Assembly: GCA_039818985.1 (NCBI GenBank)
Contig: JBCBSU010000001.1
Coordinates: 88,367 to 152,366, forward strand
DNA from: Pseudomonadota bacterium
Lineage (GTDB): Bacteria; Pseudomonadota; Alphaproteobacteria; Sphingomonadales; Sphingomonadaceae
Reading direction: 5' to 3'
Length of the DNA stretch: 64,000 nt
The notes beneath the pieces are model-generated. The model was not told the DNA's origin. It worked only from the letters and a program-made list of their open reading frames with translations, and did not search any database. The position numbers and the translations under genes are program-made. Position 1 is the first letter of the stretch. Each line of letters opens with the position of its first letter. This document shows positions 53,980 to 63,374 of this stretch, piece by piece.

Positions 53980-54090
53980 TGCGGCCTCTGTGTCGCCTGA
54001 GCATCATGTTGCGGTTACGAAATGATGCTGGTCCGAGCCGATATGCTTTGGTAAAAATATCCCGCATTGATACGGGGGCCCTCCACCCAG

Positions 54091-56265
54091 GTGACTGACG
54101 AAGAAAATCAACAGGATATCGGTGACGCACCGCGCATCGATTCTGCCTTGGCGTGCTTTATTCTGCTCGCCAAGTTTCTCGGCATGCCTGCCGACCCCGG
54201 ACAAATTCACCATGATCGTGGCGCTGGAGACCGGCCCTATGAATTTGGCGACCTGGTGCGTACCGCGAAGCGGCTGGGGCTGATTGCACGGCAGCGCAAG
54301 GCTGATCTTGACGAGCTGCACAAACTGCCGGTGCCGTGTCTTATGGGTCTCGCCGATGGCAACACCGTCATCCTGCTCAAGGTCGACGACCAGGCCGAAA
54401 TCCCGCGCTATCTTGTTCAGCGGCATGATGGCGAGCGCCCGGAAATCTGGGGGCTGGAGGAGATGCAGGATCGCTTCTCCAACGCTATATTGCTGATGAC
54501 ATCGCGTGAACGCATGGCCGGTGAAAAGCGTGCTTTCGATATTGGCTGGTTCATTCCCGCGCTGGTGAAATATCGCCGGGCGCTGCGCGATGTTTTGATC
54601 GGCAGCTTCTTCCTGCAGCTTGTCGGGCTGGCATCACCGATTTTTTTCCAGCTGGTTATTGACAAGGTGCTGGTGCACCAGTCGATGACCACATTGGAGG
54701 TGCTGGCTTTCGGCCTCGCGGTCGTGCTGATCTTCGAGACGATATTGTCGGGTCTCAGGACCTGGCTGTTCGCGCATACCACATCCAAGGTCGATGCCGA
54801 GCTGTCGGCGTCGCTGTTTCGCCATCTGGTCAATCTGCCGCTGTCCTATTTCGAGGCGCGACGCGTCGGTGACAGTGTAGCGCGTGTGCGTGAACTGGAG
54901 AATATCCGCAATTTTCTCACCAGCAATGCGGTAACGGTGGTGATCGACCTGTTCTTCACCATCGTTTTCTTCGCAGTGATGTATCTCTATTCGCCGATGC
55001 TGACACTGCTCGTGGCGCTGACCATCCCGGTCTATGTCGCAATCTCGGTGTTCATCACTCCGTCGCTGCGCAAGGGTCTTGACGAGAAATTCAAGCGCGG
55101 CGCGGAAAATCAGGCATTTCTGGTCGAGACGGTGACCGGGATCGGCACGCTGAAATCAATGGCGGTCGAACCACGCATGCGCGACAAATGGGAAAAGCAG
55201 TTCTCCGGCTATGTGAAGACGGGTTTCGATGTCACCGTGCTGGGAAACTGGGGCAGCCATCTGATCCAGATGGTTTCCAAGCTGACCACTGTGGGCATAT
55301 TGTTCTTTGGCGCGTCGGCGGTGATCGCCGGTGATCTGACCGTCGGCTCACTGGTTGCCTTTAACATGCTGGCGGGCCGTGTGGCGCAGCCGATCCTGCG
55401 GTTGTCGCAATTGTGGCAGGATTTTCAGCAGGTGCGCATTTCGGTCGACCGGCTGGGCGATATTCTCAATGCGCCGGCCGAACCCGAGCACAATCCCAAT
55501 CGCGCCAGCCTGCCGCCGATCAAGGGGCAGGTGGAGTTTGACAAGGTACGCTTTCGCTATCGCCCCGATGCACCCGAGGCGTTGCGCGGCGTCAGCGTCA
55601 CCATCCAGCCAGGCGAGATGATCGGTATTGTCGGGCCGTCGGGTTCGGGCAAGTCGACTCTGACCAAGCTGGTGCAGCGTCTCTATGTGCCGGAGCAGGG
55701 ACGGGTACTCGTCGATGGCACCGATTTGTCGCTGGTCGACCCAGCCTGGCTGCGGCGGCAGGTCGGCGTCGTGCTGCAGGAGAACATCCTGTTCAATCGC
55801 TCGGTGCGCGAGAATATCGCACTGTCCGATCCGGCGATGGCGATGGACCGGATCATCAAGACGGCCCAGCTCGCCGGCGCGCATGATTTTATCCTCGAAC
55901 TGCCGCATGGCTATGACACGATGATCGAAGAGCGCGGCAGCAACCTGTCCGGTGGTCAGCGCCAGCGGCTCGCCATTGCCCGGGCACTGGTTACAGACCC
56001 GTCGATCCTGATCCTGGATGAGGCGACCAGTGCGCTCGATGCCGAGAGCGAGGAAATCATCCAGAACAACCTCAACGCCATCGCCATGGGCCGGACGGTG
56101 ATGATCATCGCCCACCGGCTGTCCGCGGTGCGCCAGTGCAACCGCATCATGACGGTGGAGGCAGGCGAGATTACCGAGATCGGCAGCCATGAGGAGCTGC
56201 TTGCGGCCGGGGGGCGCTATGCTCAGTTGTACAACAAGCAAATGGGCGTCACCGGAGCGGCATGA
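54091..56265 (+). CDS. HlyB-type type I secretion ABC transporter (peptidase-like domain, membrane domain, ATPase)
   Basis: An inner-membrane exporter of about 724 residues, close in plan to E. coli HlyB. The N-terminal C39-like domain (about 1-130) has Ser in DSALACFILLAKF where true C39 peptidases have the catalytic Cys (HlyB has Tyr), so it should bind unfolded RTX substrate rather than cut it. The membrane domain starts FDIGWFIPALVKYRRALRD and has FARxLxPLSYFEARRVGDSV-type text (LPLSYFEARRVGDSVARVRE). In the ATPase domain, Walker A is GPSGSGKST near residue 515, the signature is LSGGQRQRLA near 622, Walker B is ILILDEATSALD, and the H-loop is IIAHRLS. The frame extends to TTG 54067; GTG 54091 is my choice and is not certain. 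It starts about 110 bp after the giant gene. Confidence 0.92.
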   Translation: MTDEENQQDIGDAPRIDSALACFILLAKFLGMPADPGQIHHDRGAGDRPYEFGDLVRTAKRLGLIARQRKADLDELHKLPVPCLMGLADGNTVILLKVDDQAEIPRYLVQRHDGERPEIWGLEEMQDRFSNAILLMTSRERMAGEKRAFDIGWFIPALVKYRRALRDVLIGSFFLQLVGLASPIFFQLVIDKVLVHQSMTTLEVLAFGLAVVLIFETILSGLRTWLFAHTTSKVDAELSASLFRHLVNLPLSYFEARRVGDSVARVRELENIRNFLTSNAVTVVIDLFFTIVFFAVMYLYSPMLTLLVALTIPVYVAISVFITPSLRKGLDEKFKRGAENQAFLVETVTGIGTLKSMAVEPRMRDKWEKQFSGYVKTGFDVTVLGNWGSHLIQMVSKLTTVGILFFGASAVIAGDLTVGSLVAFNMLAGRVAQPILRLSQLWQDFQQVRISVDRLGDILNAPAEPEHNPNRASLPPIKGQVEFDKVRFRYRPDAPEALRGVSVTIQPGEMIGIVGPSGSGKSTLTKLVQRLYVPEQGRVLVDGTDLSLVDPAWLRRQVGVVLQENILFNRSVRENIALSDPAMAMDRIIKTAQLAGAHDFILELPHGYDTMIEERGSNLSGGQRQRLAIARALVTDPSILILDEATSALDAESEEIIQNNLNAIAMGRTVMIIAHRLSAVRQCNRIMTVEAGEITEIGSHEELLAAGGRYAQLYNKQMGVTGAA

Positions 56266-57773
56266 TGGGCGTATTGGCTGACCGTTTCCCGACGCTGCAC
56301 AAGCATCTGGCGATTTTTGCCGAAAGCTGGCGCCAGCAAAATGCCAATGAGGGCAAGACCAAGCCGCGCAGCGACCATGAGTTTCTGCCCGCAGCGCTTG
56401 AAATTATCGAAAAACCGCCCAGCCCAGGCCTGCGTTTCCTCATGCTGTCGCTGTGCAGTCTGTTCGTCATTGCACTGCTATGGGCGGTGATCGGCAAGGT
56501 CGATGTGGTCGCGGTAGCAGGTGGCAAGACAGTCCCGGCGGGCAGCGCCAAGCTGGTGCAGTCGATAGAGATTGGCGCGGTGCGCAAAATTCATGTGCGT
56601 AACGGCCAATATGTCAAAAAGGGCGACCTGCTCATCGAGCTCGATCCGACCCTCGCGACCGCCGATGAAGCACAAAGCAGCCAGACCCTGCTCGCCGCAC
56701 GGATATTGCAGGCGCGCAACGATGCACTGCTCGATTATGTCCAGACCGGATCGGGCCAGTTCGTGCCGCCCGAGGGCGCGCCCGAGGACATTGTCGAAAC
56801 CGAACGGCAATTTGTCCGCACCGCTATTGCCGAATATGAGGCGGAAAAAGCCAATCTGATGCAGCAGCGCGCCGAGCGCCAGGCCGAGCTGCAGGCGGCG
56901 GAGGCGGAAATCGCCAAGCTCAATGAAGCACTGCCCTATATCGAGCAGCAAATGGTGGCGCGGCAGGAGCTGGCGGACAAGGGGTATTTTTCGAAGCTGC
57001 GCCTGCTCGAATTCGAACAGGCGCAGGCCGAACACATGCGCAATATCGATGTGCAGGAGGCGAACCGGATCCGTGCAAGCGCAGCCATTGGTACGCTCAA
57101 TGCGCAATTGCGCCGGCTGCGCGAAACCTTTGGCAAGACAGCGGTAAGCGATCTCGCCGAGGCCAATGACCGGGCTACCATGGCCAGCGAGGAATTGCGC
57201 AAGGCCGCTCGTCGCCGCCAGTTTCAGGAATTGCGCGCTCCGGTTGACGGCGTGGTCCAGCAGCTGGCGATCAGCACTGTCGGCGGCGTTGTCCAGCCAG
57301 CCCAGGCGTTGATGGTGATCGTGCCCTGTGCCGCGCGGCCGGGGCAACCGGCCCCCGACCCCAGCCGCTGCACCAGCGCCGTTGAGGTTGAGGCCTTTGT
57401 CCAGAACAAGGATATCGGTTTCGTCAATGTCGGCCAGCGTGTTGCGGTCAAGCTCGAGGCGTTCAATTTCACCGATTACGGCCTGATCGACGGCGAGGTC
57501 GAGTTTATCAGCCGCGATGCCATCGATCTGGCACAGCGCCCGGCGGGCAGCATTCAGGACGAACGCGGCAAGCCGCAGCAACAGGGGCTGGTATACGCCG
57601 CGAAAATCCGGCTCGACTGCAGTTCCGAAGCATCACAGCGCAGCGGCCTGTGCGACCGGGTACAGCCGGGTATGTCGGTTCAGGCCGAGATCAAGACGGG
57701 CAGGCGGCGAATTATCCAGTATTTGCTGTCGCCGATATCACAGGCCGTCAACGAAGCCGGGCGCGAACGTTGA
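56262..57773 (+). CDS. HlyD-family type I secretion periplasmic adaptor
   Basis: A 503-residue membrane-fusion protein. It has a cytoplasmic N-terminus, one transmembrane helix (RFLMLSLCSLFVIALLWAVI, about 58-77), a lipoyl-like half (GAVRKIHVRNGQYVKKGDLL), a long coiled coil (about 165-320, rich in EAEKANLMQQRAERQAELQA), the second lipoyl half (QELRAPVDGVVQQLAISTVG), and a beta-barrel region with FVNVGQRVAVKLEAFNFTDY. It bridges the ABC exporter to an outer-membrane TolC-type channel, which is not encoded in this window. Its ATG overlaps the exporter's stop (ATGA), so translation is coupled. It is the last gene of the secretion set. Confidence 0.92.
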   Translation: MMGVLADRFPTLHKHLAIFAESWRQQNANEGKTKPRSDHEFLPAALEIIEKPPSPGLRFLMLSLCSLFVIALLWAVIGKVDVVAVAGGKTVPAGSAKLVQSIEIGAVRKIHVRNGQYVKKGDLLIELDPTLATADEAQSSQTLLAARILQARNDALLDYVQTGSGQFVPPEGAPEDIVETERQFVRTAIAEYEAEKANLMQQRAERQAELQAAEAEIAKLNEALPYIEQQMVARQELADKGYFSKLRLLEFEQAQAEHMRNIDVQEANRIRASAAIGTLNAQLRRLRETFGKTAVSDLAEANDRATMASEELRKAARRRQFQELRAPVDGVVQQLAISTVGGVVQPAQALMVIVPCAARPGQPAPDPSRCTSAVEVEAFVQNKDIGFVNVGQRVAVKLEAFNFTDYGLIDGEVEFISRDAIDLAQRPAGSIQDERGKPQQQGLVYAAKIRLDCSSEASQRSGLCDRVQPGMSVQAEIKTGRRRIIQYLLSPISQAVNEAGRER

Positions 57774-57807
57774 GGCGAAACGGACCGCGCGCATCATCAT
57801 GATGCAA

Positions 57808-57884
<77 letters not shown>

Positions 57885-58179
57885 GTGTCGCTGATGTGTC
57901 AGCGGCATCGCGCCTAGCAAAAGCACGCGGCCCGCGCCAGTGGGAATCTTGTACCTTTGCAAGTCGCTATGATCATCCCGGAACGACCATGTTCTTGCCA
58001 TGGTCTTTGCAGCGTTGCGACATGTGTTGACCCGGCTTGACCGGCATCGCTATATTGCTGTCAATCTTGAAAGGCGGTCGGTATCGTTCCGGGCCGCCTT
58101 TGCTGTTTTTCTGGCGTATTTCGTTGCGTCCGCATATTTCAGGCCCTGGTTGAGGCTGTGTTTCAGGAGTTTGCCATTC

Positions 58180-59379
58180 ATGTCCATCACCCCGCTCATG
58201 CCCGTCTATCCACGTTGCGACGTGCGACCCGTTCGGGGCGAAGGCTGCTATCTCATCGGCGAAAAGGATGAGCGCTATCTCGATTTCGCCAGCGGCATTG
58301 CGGTCAATCTGCTGGGCCATGGCCATCCGCATCTGACCAGGGCGATCCAGGATCAGGCGGCGACGCTGATGCATGTCTCGAATATGTATGGCAGCCCGCA
58401 GGGCGAGAAGCTGGCCCAGCGGCTGGTCGACAGCACCTTTGCCGATACGGTGTTTTTCACCAACTCGGGCGCCGAAGCTGTCGAATGCGCGATCAAGACC
58501 GCGCGCGCCTATCACCAGCATGAGGATGGTGATGACAGGAAACGGGTGCTGATAACCTTCAAAAACGCCTTTCATGGCCGCACCATGGCGACGATCAGCG
58601 CTTCGAACCAGGAGAAGATGCATCATGGCTTCCAGCCATTGCTGGACGGTTTCCGCTATGTCGAATTTGATGATCTCGAGGCGGCCGCTGCCGCGGTCGG
58701 CCCCGATACAGCCGGCTTCCTGGTCGAACCGATTCAGGGTGAGGGGGGCATCCGCCCGGCCAGCGCTGAATTCCTGCAGGGCCTGCGTAAGCTTTGCGAC
58801 GAGCAGGACATGATGCTGGTATTCGACGAGGTGCAGTGCGGCGTAGCGCGCAGCGGACAGCTTTATGCCTATGAGCATTATGGTGTTGTCCCCGATATCA
58901 TGGCCAGCGCCAAGGGTATTGGCGGTGGTTTCCCGCTCGGTGCCTGCCTCGCCACTGAAAAGGCGGCGCGCGGTATGGGTTTTGGCAGCCATGGCAGCAC
59001 CTATGGCGGCGGTCCGCTGGCAATGGCAGCGGGCGAGGCGGTGCTTGATGTCGTCAATAATGACGAATTCCTGGCGCATGTCCGCACCATGGGTGAGCGA
59101 CTGACTGCGGCGCTCAACCAGCTTATCCCCAATCATGACACGCTGTTTGATCATGTCCGCGGTGCAGGCCTGATGCTGGGCCTCAAGATGAAGGTCGAGA
59201 GCCGTCCGTTCGTGGCGCATCTGCGCGATCATCATGGCCTGCTGACGGTCGCAGCCGGTGACAATGTCGTGCGTTTGCTGCCGCCGCTGATCATCGGGCA
59301 GACGCATATCGATGAGTGCATCGAAAAGCTCTCCGCCGGTGCGCGCAGCTATCAGGCGCAGCTGGAAGCGGCACAATGA
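58180..59379 (+). CDS. argD: Acetylornithine aminotransferase
   Basis: A 399-residue class-III PLP aminotransferase for arginine synthesis, converting N-acetylglutamate semialdehyde to N-acetylornithine. It shows [15 protein letters not shown], the [14 protein letters not shown] cofactor phosphate loop, [34 protein letters not shown] and the PLP lysine in [15 protein letters not shown]. The frame runs upstream to 58000, but the ATG at 58180 has GGAG before it and gives normal ArgD length. Its stop overlaps the argF start (ATGA). Confidence 0.94.
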   Translation: MSITPLMPVYPRCDVRPVRGEGCYLIGEKDERYLDFASGIAVNLLGHGHPHLTRAIQDQAATLMHVSNMYGSPQGEKLAQRLVDSTFADTVFFTNSGAEAVECAIKTARAYHQHEDGDDRKRVLITFKNAFHGRTMATISASNQEKMHHGFQPLLDGFRYVEFDDLEAAAAAVGPDTAGFLVEPIQGEGGIRPASAEFLQGLRKLCDEQDMMLVFDEVQCGVARSGQLYAYEHYGVVPDIMASAKGIGGGFPLGACLATEKAARGMGFGSHGSTYGGGPLAMAAGEAVLDVVNNDEFLAHVRTMGERLTAALNQLIPNHDTLFDHVRGAGLMLGLKMKVESRPFVAHLRDHHGLLTVAAGDNVVRLLPPLIIGQTHIDECIEKLSAGARSYQAQLEAAQ

Positions 59380-60311
59380 CCGCCGAGATGCGGCATTTTC
59401 TGAATCTTGGCGATGCAGGCCCGGATGCGGTGGCGGCGATGCTTAACGACGCCATTGACCGCAAGGCGGCGCGGGCGCACTGGCCGCGCGGCCGGGCCGA
59501 CAGCGATGCACCGCTTGATGGTCATGTTCTCGCCATGGTGTTTGAGAAAAACTCGACCCGCACCCGTGTTTCCTTTGACATGGCAATGCGCCAGCTGGGC
59601 GGCTCGGCGCTGGTACTCGACGCCGGGACGACGCAATTGGGACGCGGCGAGACGGTGGCCGATACCGCGCGGGTATTGTCGCGCATGGCCGATGTGATCA
59701 TGCTGCGCACCGATGACCATGCCAAGGTTGAGGAGATGGCGCATCATGCCGATATACCGGTAATCAACGGTCTCACCGATCTGTCGCATCCATGCCAGAT
59801 CATGGCCGACCTGCTGACGATTATCGAAGCGGGCAAGGCGCTGCCCGGACTGGAACTGGCCTGGCTCGGCGACGGCAACAATGTCACCAACTCCATTATC
59901 GAGGCGGCGGGGATGATGTTCTTCAACGTCCGTGTCGGCGTACCCAAAGGCTATGAGCCCGATGCAGGATTTATTGCCGCTGCGCGCGCGGCCGGGTCGA
60001 TCATCACCGTCACCGATGATCCGGTTGCAGCAGCCGGCGGTGCCGATGTTGTCGTCACCGATACCTGGATTTCAATGGGTCAGAAAGATTCCGAAGCCAA
60101 GCTGGCAGCGATGATGCCCTATCAGGTCAATGAGGCGTTGATGCAGCATGCGCGCGAGGATGCGATGTTCCTCCACTGCCTGCCGGCGCATCGCGGCGAG
60201 GAAGCCAGCGATGCGGTGCTCGATGGCGTGCAGTCGGCGATATGGGATGAAGCGGAAAACCGTATCCACGCCCAGAAATCGGTATTGCGCTGGGTGTTCG
60301 GCCAGATTTAG
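59376..60311 (+). CDS. argF: Ornithine carbamoyltransferase
   Basis: A 311-residue enzyme making citrulline from ornithine and carbamoyl phosphate. It has the carbamoyl phosphate motif [34 protein letters not shown] (HPCQ), the ornithine-binding DTWISMGQ, and the catalytic Cys motif [12 protein letters not shown]. The start is fixed by the ATGA overlap with argD. Arginine operon arrangement argD-argF-hslO. Confidence 0.95.
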   Translation: MTAEMRHFLNLGDAGPDAVAAMLNDAIDRKAARAHWPRGRADSDAPLDGHVLAMVFEKNSTRTRVSFDMAMRQLGGSALVLDAGTTQLGRGETVADTARVLSRMADVIMLRTDDHAKVEEMAHHADIPVINGLTDLSHPCQIMADLLTIIEAGKALPGLELAWLGDGNNVTNSIIEAAGMMFFNVRVGVPKGYEPDAGFIAAARAAGSIITVTDDPVAAAGGADVVVTDTWISMGQKDSEAKLAAMMPYQVNEALMQHAREDAMFLHCLPAHRGEEASDAVLDGVQSAIWDEAENRIHAQKSVLRWVFGQI

Positions 60312-60328
60312 TGCCTATATGGCTTGCT

Positions 60329-61258
60329 ATGACTGACATTCTTTCATCCGAAACGGGAAACGAGATTTTCCGCGATCAGCCGCTGCGCTTCTTCCTGCCG
60401 CAGCGTGCCGTGCGCGGCCGCGCAGTACGGCTCGATGCAGTGCTTGACGAAATATTGGCGGCGCATGACTATCCAGTTGCGATCAAGCTGGTCCTGGCCG
60501 AAGCGCTGGTGTTGGCGACATTGCTCGGCTCGCTGCTGAAATCGGCAGGTGGCCAGCTGACCATGCAGGCGCAATCTGGGCAAGCCCAGTCCGAAACCGG
60601 TGTCATCAGCCTGCTGGTGGTCGATTATCGCGCCGGCCAATTGCGCGGCTATGCCCAGTTTGACGCGGATCGGGCGGCAGAACTGGGGGCCAATGCCTCG
60701 CTGGAAACGCTGTTCGGTACCGGATATCTGGCGATCACCTTTGATCGCGATGAGGGCGAAGGCCGCTATCAGGGCATTGTCCCGATCGAAGGTGATTCAC
60801 TGGCGGCGGCGTGTCAGCATTATTTCTTCCAGTCTGAGCAGATCCCGACGCTGATCAAGGTCGCGATCAGTGCCGATGAAGACGATTGCCGCGGTGCCGG
60901 CCTGCTGCTTCAGCATCTTCCCGATGGTGAAATCGGGCGCGAGCGACTGCACGTTCGTCACGACCACCCTGAATGGGAACATGCCGCGATTCTCGCCGAG
61001 ACGCTGGGCCATGACGAATTGCTCGACAACAGCCTCAGCATGGAGCAGCTGGTGTGGCGGCTGTTCCATGAAGAGCATGAAATCCGGGTCGAACCGGGCA
61101 GCATGCTCAGCCGTGGATGTCGCTGCACATTGGAGCGCTATCGCGAGATATTGGAGCGTTTCTCCGAAGCCGATCGCAGCGAAATGCGCGACGAAAACGG
61201 GGTTATCAAAGTCGATTGTGCTTTTTGCTCGCGAATCTTCGAAATCCATGGATTATAA
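60329..61258 (+). CDS. hslO: Hsp33 redox-regulated chaperone
   Basis: A 309-residue protein. The N-terminal fold has RAVRGRAVRLDAVLDEIL and LVLAEALVLATLLGSLLK, and GYAQFDADR lies mid-protein. The C-terminal zinc site reads GCRCTLER and DCAFCSRIF (CxC and CxxC), which switches the chaperone on under oxidative unfolding stress. A GTG at 60311 overlapping the argF stop is in frame; ATG 60329 (MTDILSSETG) is preferred on length, though neither has a strong ribosome binding site. Probably co-transcribed with argDF, a common arrangement in this order. Confidence 0.93.
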   Translation: MTDILSSETGNEIFRDQPLRFFLPQRAVRGRAVRLDAVLDEILAAHDYPVAIKLVLAEALVLATLLGSLLKSAGGQLTMQAQSGQAQSETGVISLLVVDYRAGQLRGYAQFDADRAAELGANASLETLFGTGYLAITFDRDEGEGRYQGIVPIEGDSLAAACQHYFFQSEQIPTLIKVAISADEDDCRGAGLLLQHLPDGEIGRERLHVRHDHPEWEHAAILAETLGHDELLDNSLSMEQLVWRLFHEEHEIRVEPGSMLSRGCRCTLERYREILERFSEADRSEMRDENGVIKVDCAFCSRIFEIHGL

Positions 61259-61386
61259 AGGTTTTTCCGGGCCAGAAGCGCTTTGAAGACAGGCTTTTGC
61301 CGGAAATTACCATGAAATCGCCGCAATTCTGCACTATATAAGCAGTGTAGAAATTTGGGTTTATCAGCAATTTGAGGCGCGCATAT

Positions 61387-61788
61387 ATGAAGTTTCGGGG
61401 CAAAACAGTTTTGGCGGCTGCATTATTGGCAAGTCCGCTGGCGGCCCCGCTTCTGGCGCAAGGTGGCATGCCTTGGCTCAATTCGCTTGAGCCTGGCTTG
61501 TGGGAGATTCGCGACCGTTCCAGTGGTGAAACGGTAGATCGCGTCTGCGTCCGTGACGTCAAGCAATTGCTGCAATTGCGCCATCGCGGTCCGCTGTGTC
61601 AGCGCAAGACGCTGCGCGAAAGCGATGACAAGGGTTATATTTATTACGAATGTGGCCGCAAGGGGCACGGCTATACCTCGCTGAAAACCGAGAATTCGCA
61701 TCTCGCGCAGATCAGCTCGCAGGGTCTGTTCAACAATGCCCCGTTCCAGTTCACCGTAGAGGCCCGTCACGTCGGCAGCTGCGGATAG
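61387..61788 (+). CDS. Exported DUF3617-like protein
   Basis: A 133-residue protein with a Sec signal (MKFRGKTVLAAALLASPLAA, cleavage likely after ALLA-type text near residue 24). The mature part has PGLWEIRDRSSGETVDRVC near the N-terminus, paired cysteines (VCVRD, PLCQRK, YYECGR, VGSCG), and FTVEARHVGSC at the end, which fits DUF3617-type periplasmic proteins of sphingomonads. GAGG precedes the ATG. Function unknown. Confidence 0.65.
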   Translation: MKFRGKTVLAAALLASPLAAPLLAQGGMPWLNSLEPGLWEIRDRSSGETVDRVCVRDVKQLLQLRHRGPLCQRKTLRESDDKGYIYYECGRKGHGYTSLKTENSHLAQISSQGLFNNAPFQFTVEARHVGSCG

Positions 61789-61946
61789 GTCTTGGCACGG
61801 TATCGCAAGCATTCGCCGTTCATCCCGGTAACAGCTTGCCGCAACTATAGAATCCTTTGTCGCAATCCGCTCAACCGGCGCTGTCGGTTAGGCCATGAGA
61901 CAGCTTTACCGCCTTTGTGCACACCCATGTGATGCCCGAGAGATCG

Positions 61947-63059
61947 ATGCCCGTTTTATCGTCCCTGCCGCGCCGTATCATCGGCCTGTTCCTGATAGTA
62001 TCGCTGGGTGCCTGTGCATCCGGGTCGGTTGATGAACAGGTCGCGCGACCGGTGCCACCCGAGCCGGTGGCGACCGGATCGAAAAGGGTGCAGCCAGTGC
62101 CGCCGCCATTGTCGCTACCGCGTCGTGCCGAGGCTCCGTCTGAATTGCGCGAGCGGCTCTTCGCATTGTGGCGTGGCTTTCCTGGCAAGACCGGGATTGC
62201 GGTGCGACGGATCGATGGCGACTGGCTGGTGTCGCATCGTGGCGACCAGTATTTCCCACAGCAAAGCGTGTCCAAGCTGTGGGTGGCGTTGACCCTGCTT
62301 GACAAGGTTGATCGCGGCGAACTCAGTCTGGATGATCCGATCAGCATAACCCCGAGCGATCTGACCGTGTTCTACCAGCCCATGGCACGGCGGGTACGCC
62401 GTGAAGGGGGTATCGTCGAAACCGCAGGTGAATTGCTCAATCTGGCGATTACCCGCAGCGACAACAGCGCCAATGATGCACTGCTTCGCCATGTCGGCGG
62501 GCCCGATGCGGTGCGCGATTTTATTGACCGCAAGGATCTTGGCCGCATCCGTTTCGGCCCTGGTGAGCGGCTGCTGCAAAGCCGGATTGCCGGTATCGAA
62601 TGGCGACAGAATCTCTCCGAAGGACGCGCTTTTCAGGCCGAACGCGCGCGCCAGCCCTATGAGGCGCGGCGCAAGGCGCTATACGCCTATCTCAACGATC
62701 CTATCGATGGCGCCAGCCCGGAAGCGATTGCCAATGCGCTGGCGCGGCTGGCCCGTGGGGATCTTTTGTCGGCGCAATCGACCCAGTTGATATTGCAGAC
62801 GATGAGCCGCACCCGCAGCGGCCCGAAACGGCTCAAGGGCGGGGTTCCGCCAGGATGGCAATTTGGCCACAAGACCGGCACCGGGCAGGATTTGCCGCCC
62901 ATCTCCACCGGCTATAATGATGTCGGTATCATGACCGCTCCCGATGGCACACGCTATGCTGTGGTGGTGATGCTGGGCGATACCACGGCGCCGGTGCCCG
63001 AGCGTATGCAGCTGATGCAGAATGTGTCACGCGCGGTTGCGTCATCGCACCGGCGCTAA
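61947..63059 (+). CDS. Class-A beta-lactamase-fold serine hydrolase, lipoprotein
   Basis: A 370-residue protein. The signal peptide with lipobox LGAC (Cys23) is followed by a Pro-rich linker. The catalytic domain has the Ser-x-x-Lys box as SVSKLWVALTLLD, the SDN loop as TRSDNSANDALLRHVGG, and the KTG box as GHKTGTGQ. The region between SxxK and SDN does not show an obvious class-A omega-loop Glu, so carboxypeptidase-like or other hydrolase activity is as likely as beta-lactam hydrolysis. GTG 61917 and ATG 61932 are alternative starts; ATG 61947 places the signal best. Confidence 0.82.
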   Translation: MPVLSSLPRRIIGLFLIVSLGACASGSVDEQVARPVPPEPVATGSKRVQPVPPPLSLPRRAEAPSELRERLFALWRGFPGKTGIAVRRIDGDWLVSHRGDQYFPQQSVSKLWVALTLLDKVDRGELSLDDPISITPSDLTVFYQPMARRVRREGGIVETAGELLNLAITRSDNSANDALLRHVGGPDAVRDFIDRKDLGRIRFGPGERLLQSRIAGIEWRQNLSEGRAFQAERARQPYEARRKALYAYLNDPIDGASPEAIANALARLARGDLLSAQSTQLILQTMSRTRSGPKRLKGGVPPGWQFGHKTGTGQDLPPISTGYNDVGIMTAPDGTRYAVVVMLGDTTAPVPERMQLMQNVSRAVASSHRR

Positions 63060-63119
63060 AGGTCGACCGAAGTCTAAAGCAGCATATCGTCAGATAGTGT
63101 GGATTTGGCCGTTAATGGC

Positions 63120-63365
63120 CTATTCTGCAGCGCCTGCCTGTTGGTCGCTGCTCTCGATATCCTCAGCGGCGGCTGGCGCCTGTTGCGGCGCGGCAGAGCC
63201 ATAATCGGCCTGGCGTGCATCAAGCATTTCGGCCGCTTCATCGAGCATCTTGGCCTCGCCAACGGTGACACCGCCCGGGCCGGGGTCGTTTTCAGCTGGT
63301 CCGCATGCCGTCAGCAGCAATGTTGCTGCCACGGCATGCGGGAATAGCCTGGGGTCGAAACCCAT
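63120..63365 (-). CDS. Small lipoprotein, unknown function
   Basis: An 81-residue protein with signal MGFDPRLFPHAVAATLLLTAC and lipobox LTAC. The mature part is Ala/Glu-rich (AKMLDEAAEMLDARQADYGS) with a disordered tail. I do not recognise a family. It follows the next lipoprotein gene by 9 bp on the same strand, probably in one transcript. Confidence 0.6.
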   Translation of the reverse strand: MGFDPRLFPHAVAATLLLTACGPAENDPGPGGVTVGEAKMLDEAAEMLDARQADYGSAAPQQAPAAAEDIESSDQQAGAAE

Positions 63366-63374
63366 TACCGGACC

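Noticed and set aside
27724-51297. Regular repeats considered as a CRISPR or satellite array
   Set aside because: Periods of 438 and 291 nt are whole codons and in frame, there are no short repeats with unique spacers, and the units encode known folds.
18109-53979. LapA/BapA-type biofilm adhesin as the sole explanation for the giant protein
   Set aside because: The stalk fits an adhesin, but the N-terminus is a nuclease-like domain with a candidate immunity gene attached, an acyltransferase is present, and there is no LapG-type retention module. Adhesion may still be part of its role.
57791-57805. GCATCAT-C-ATGATGC palindrome as a terminator for the tRNA or the hlyD-like gene
   Set aside because: Short stem, no T-run on either strand; probably chance.
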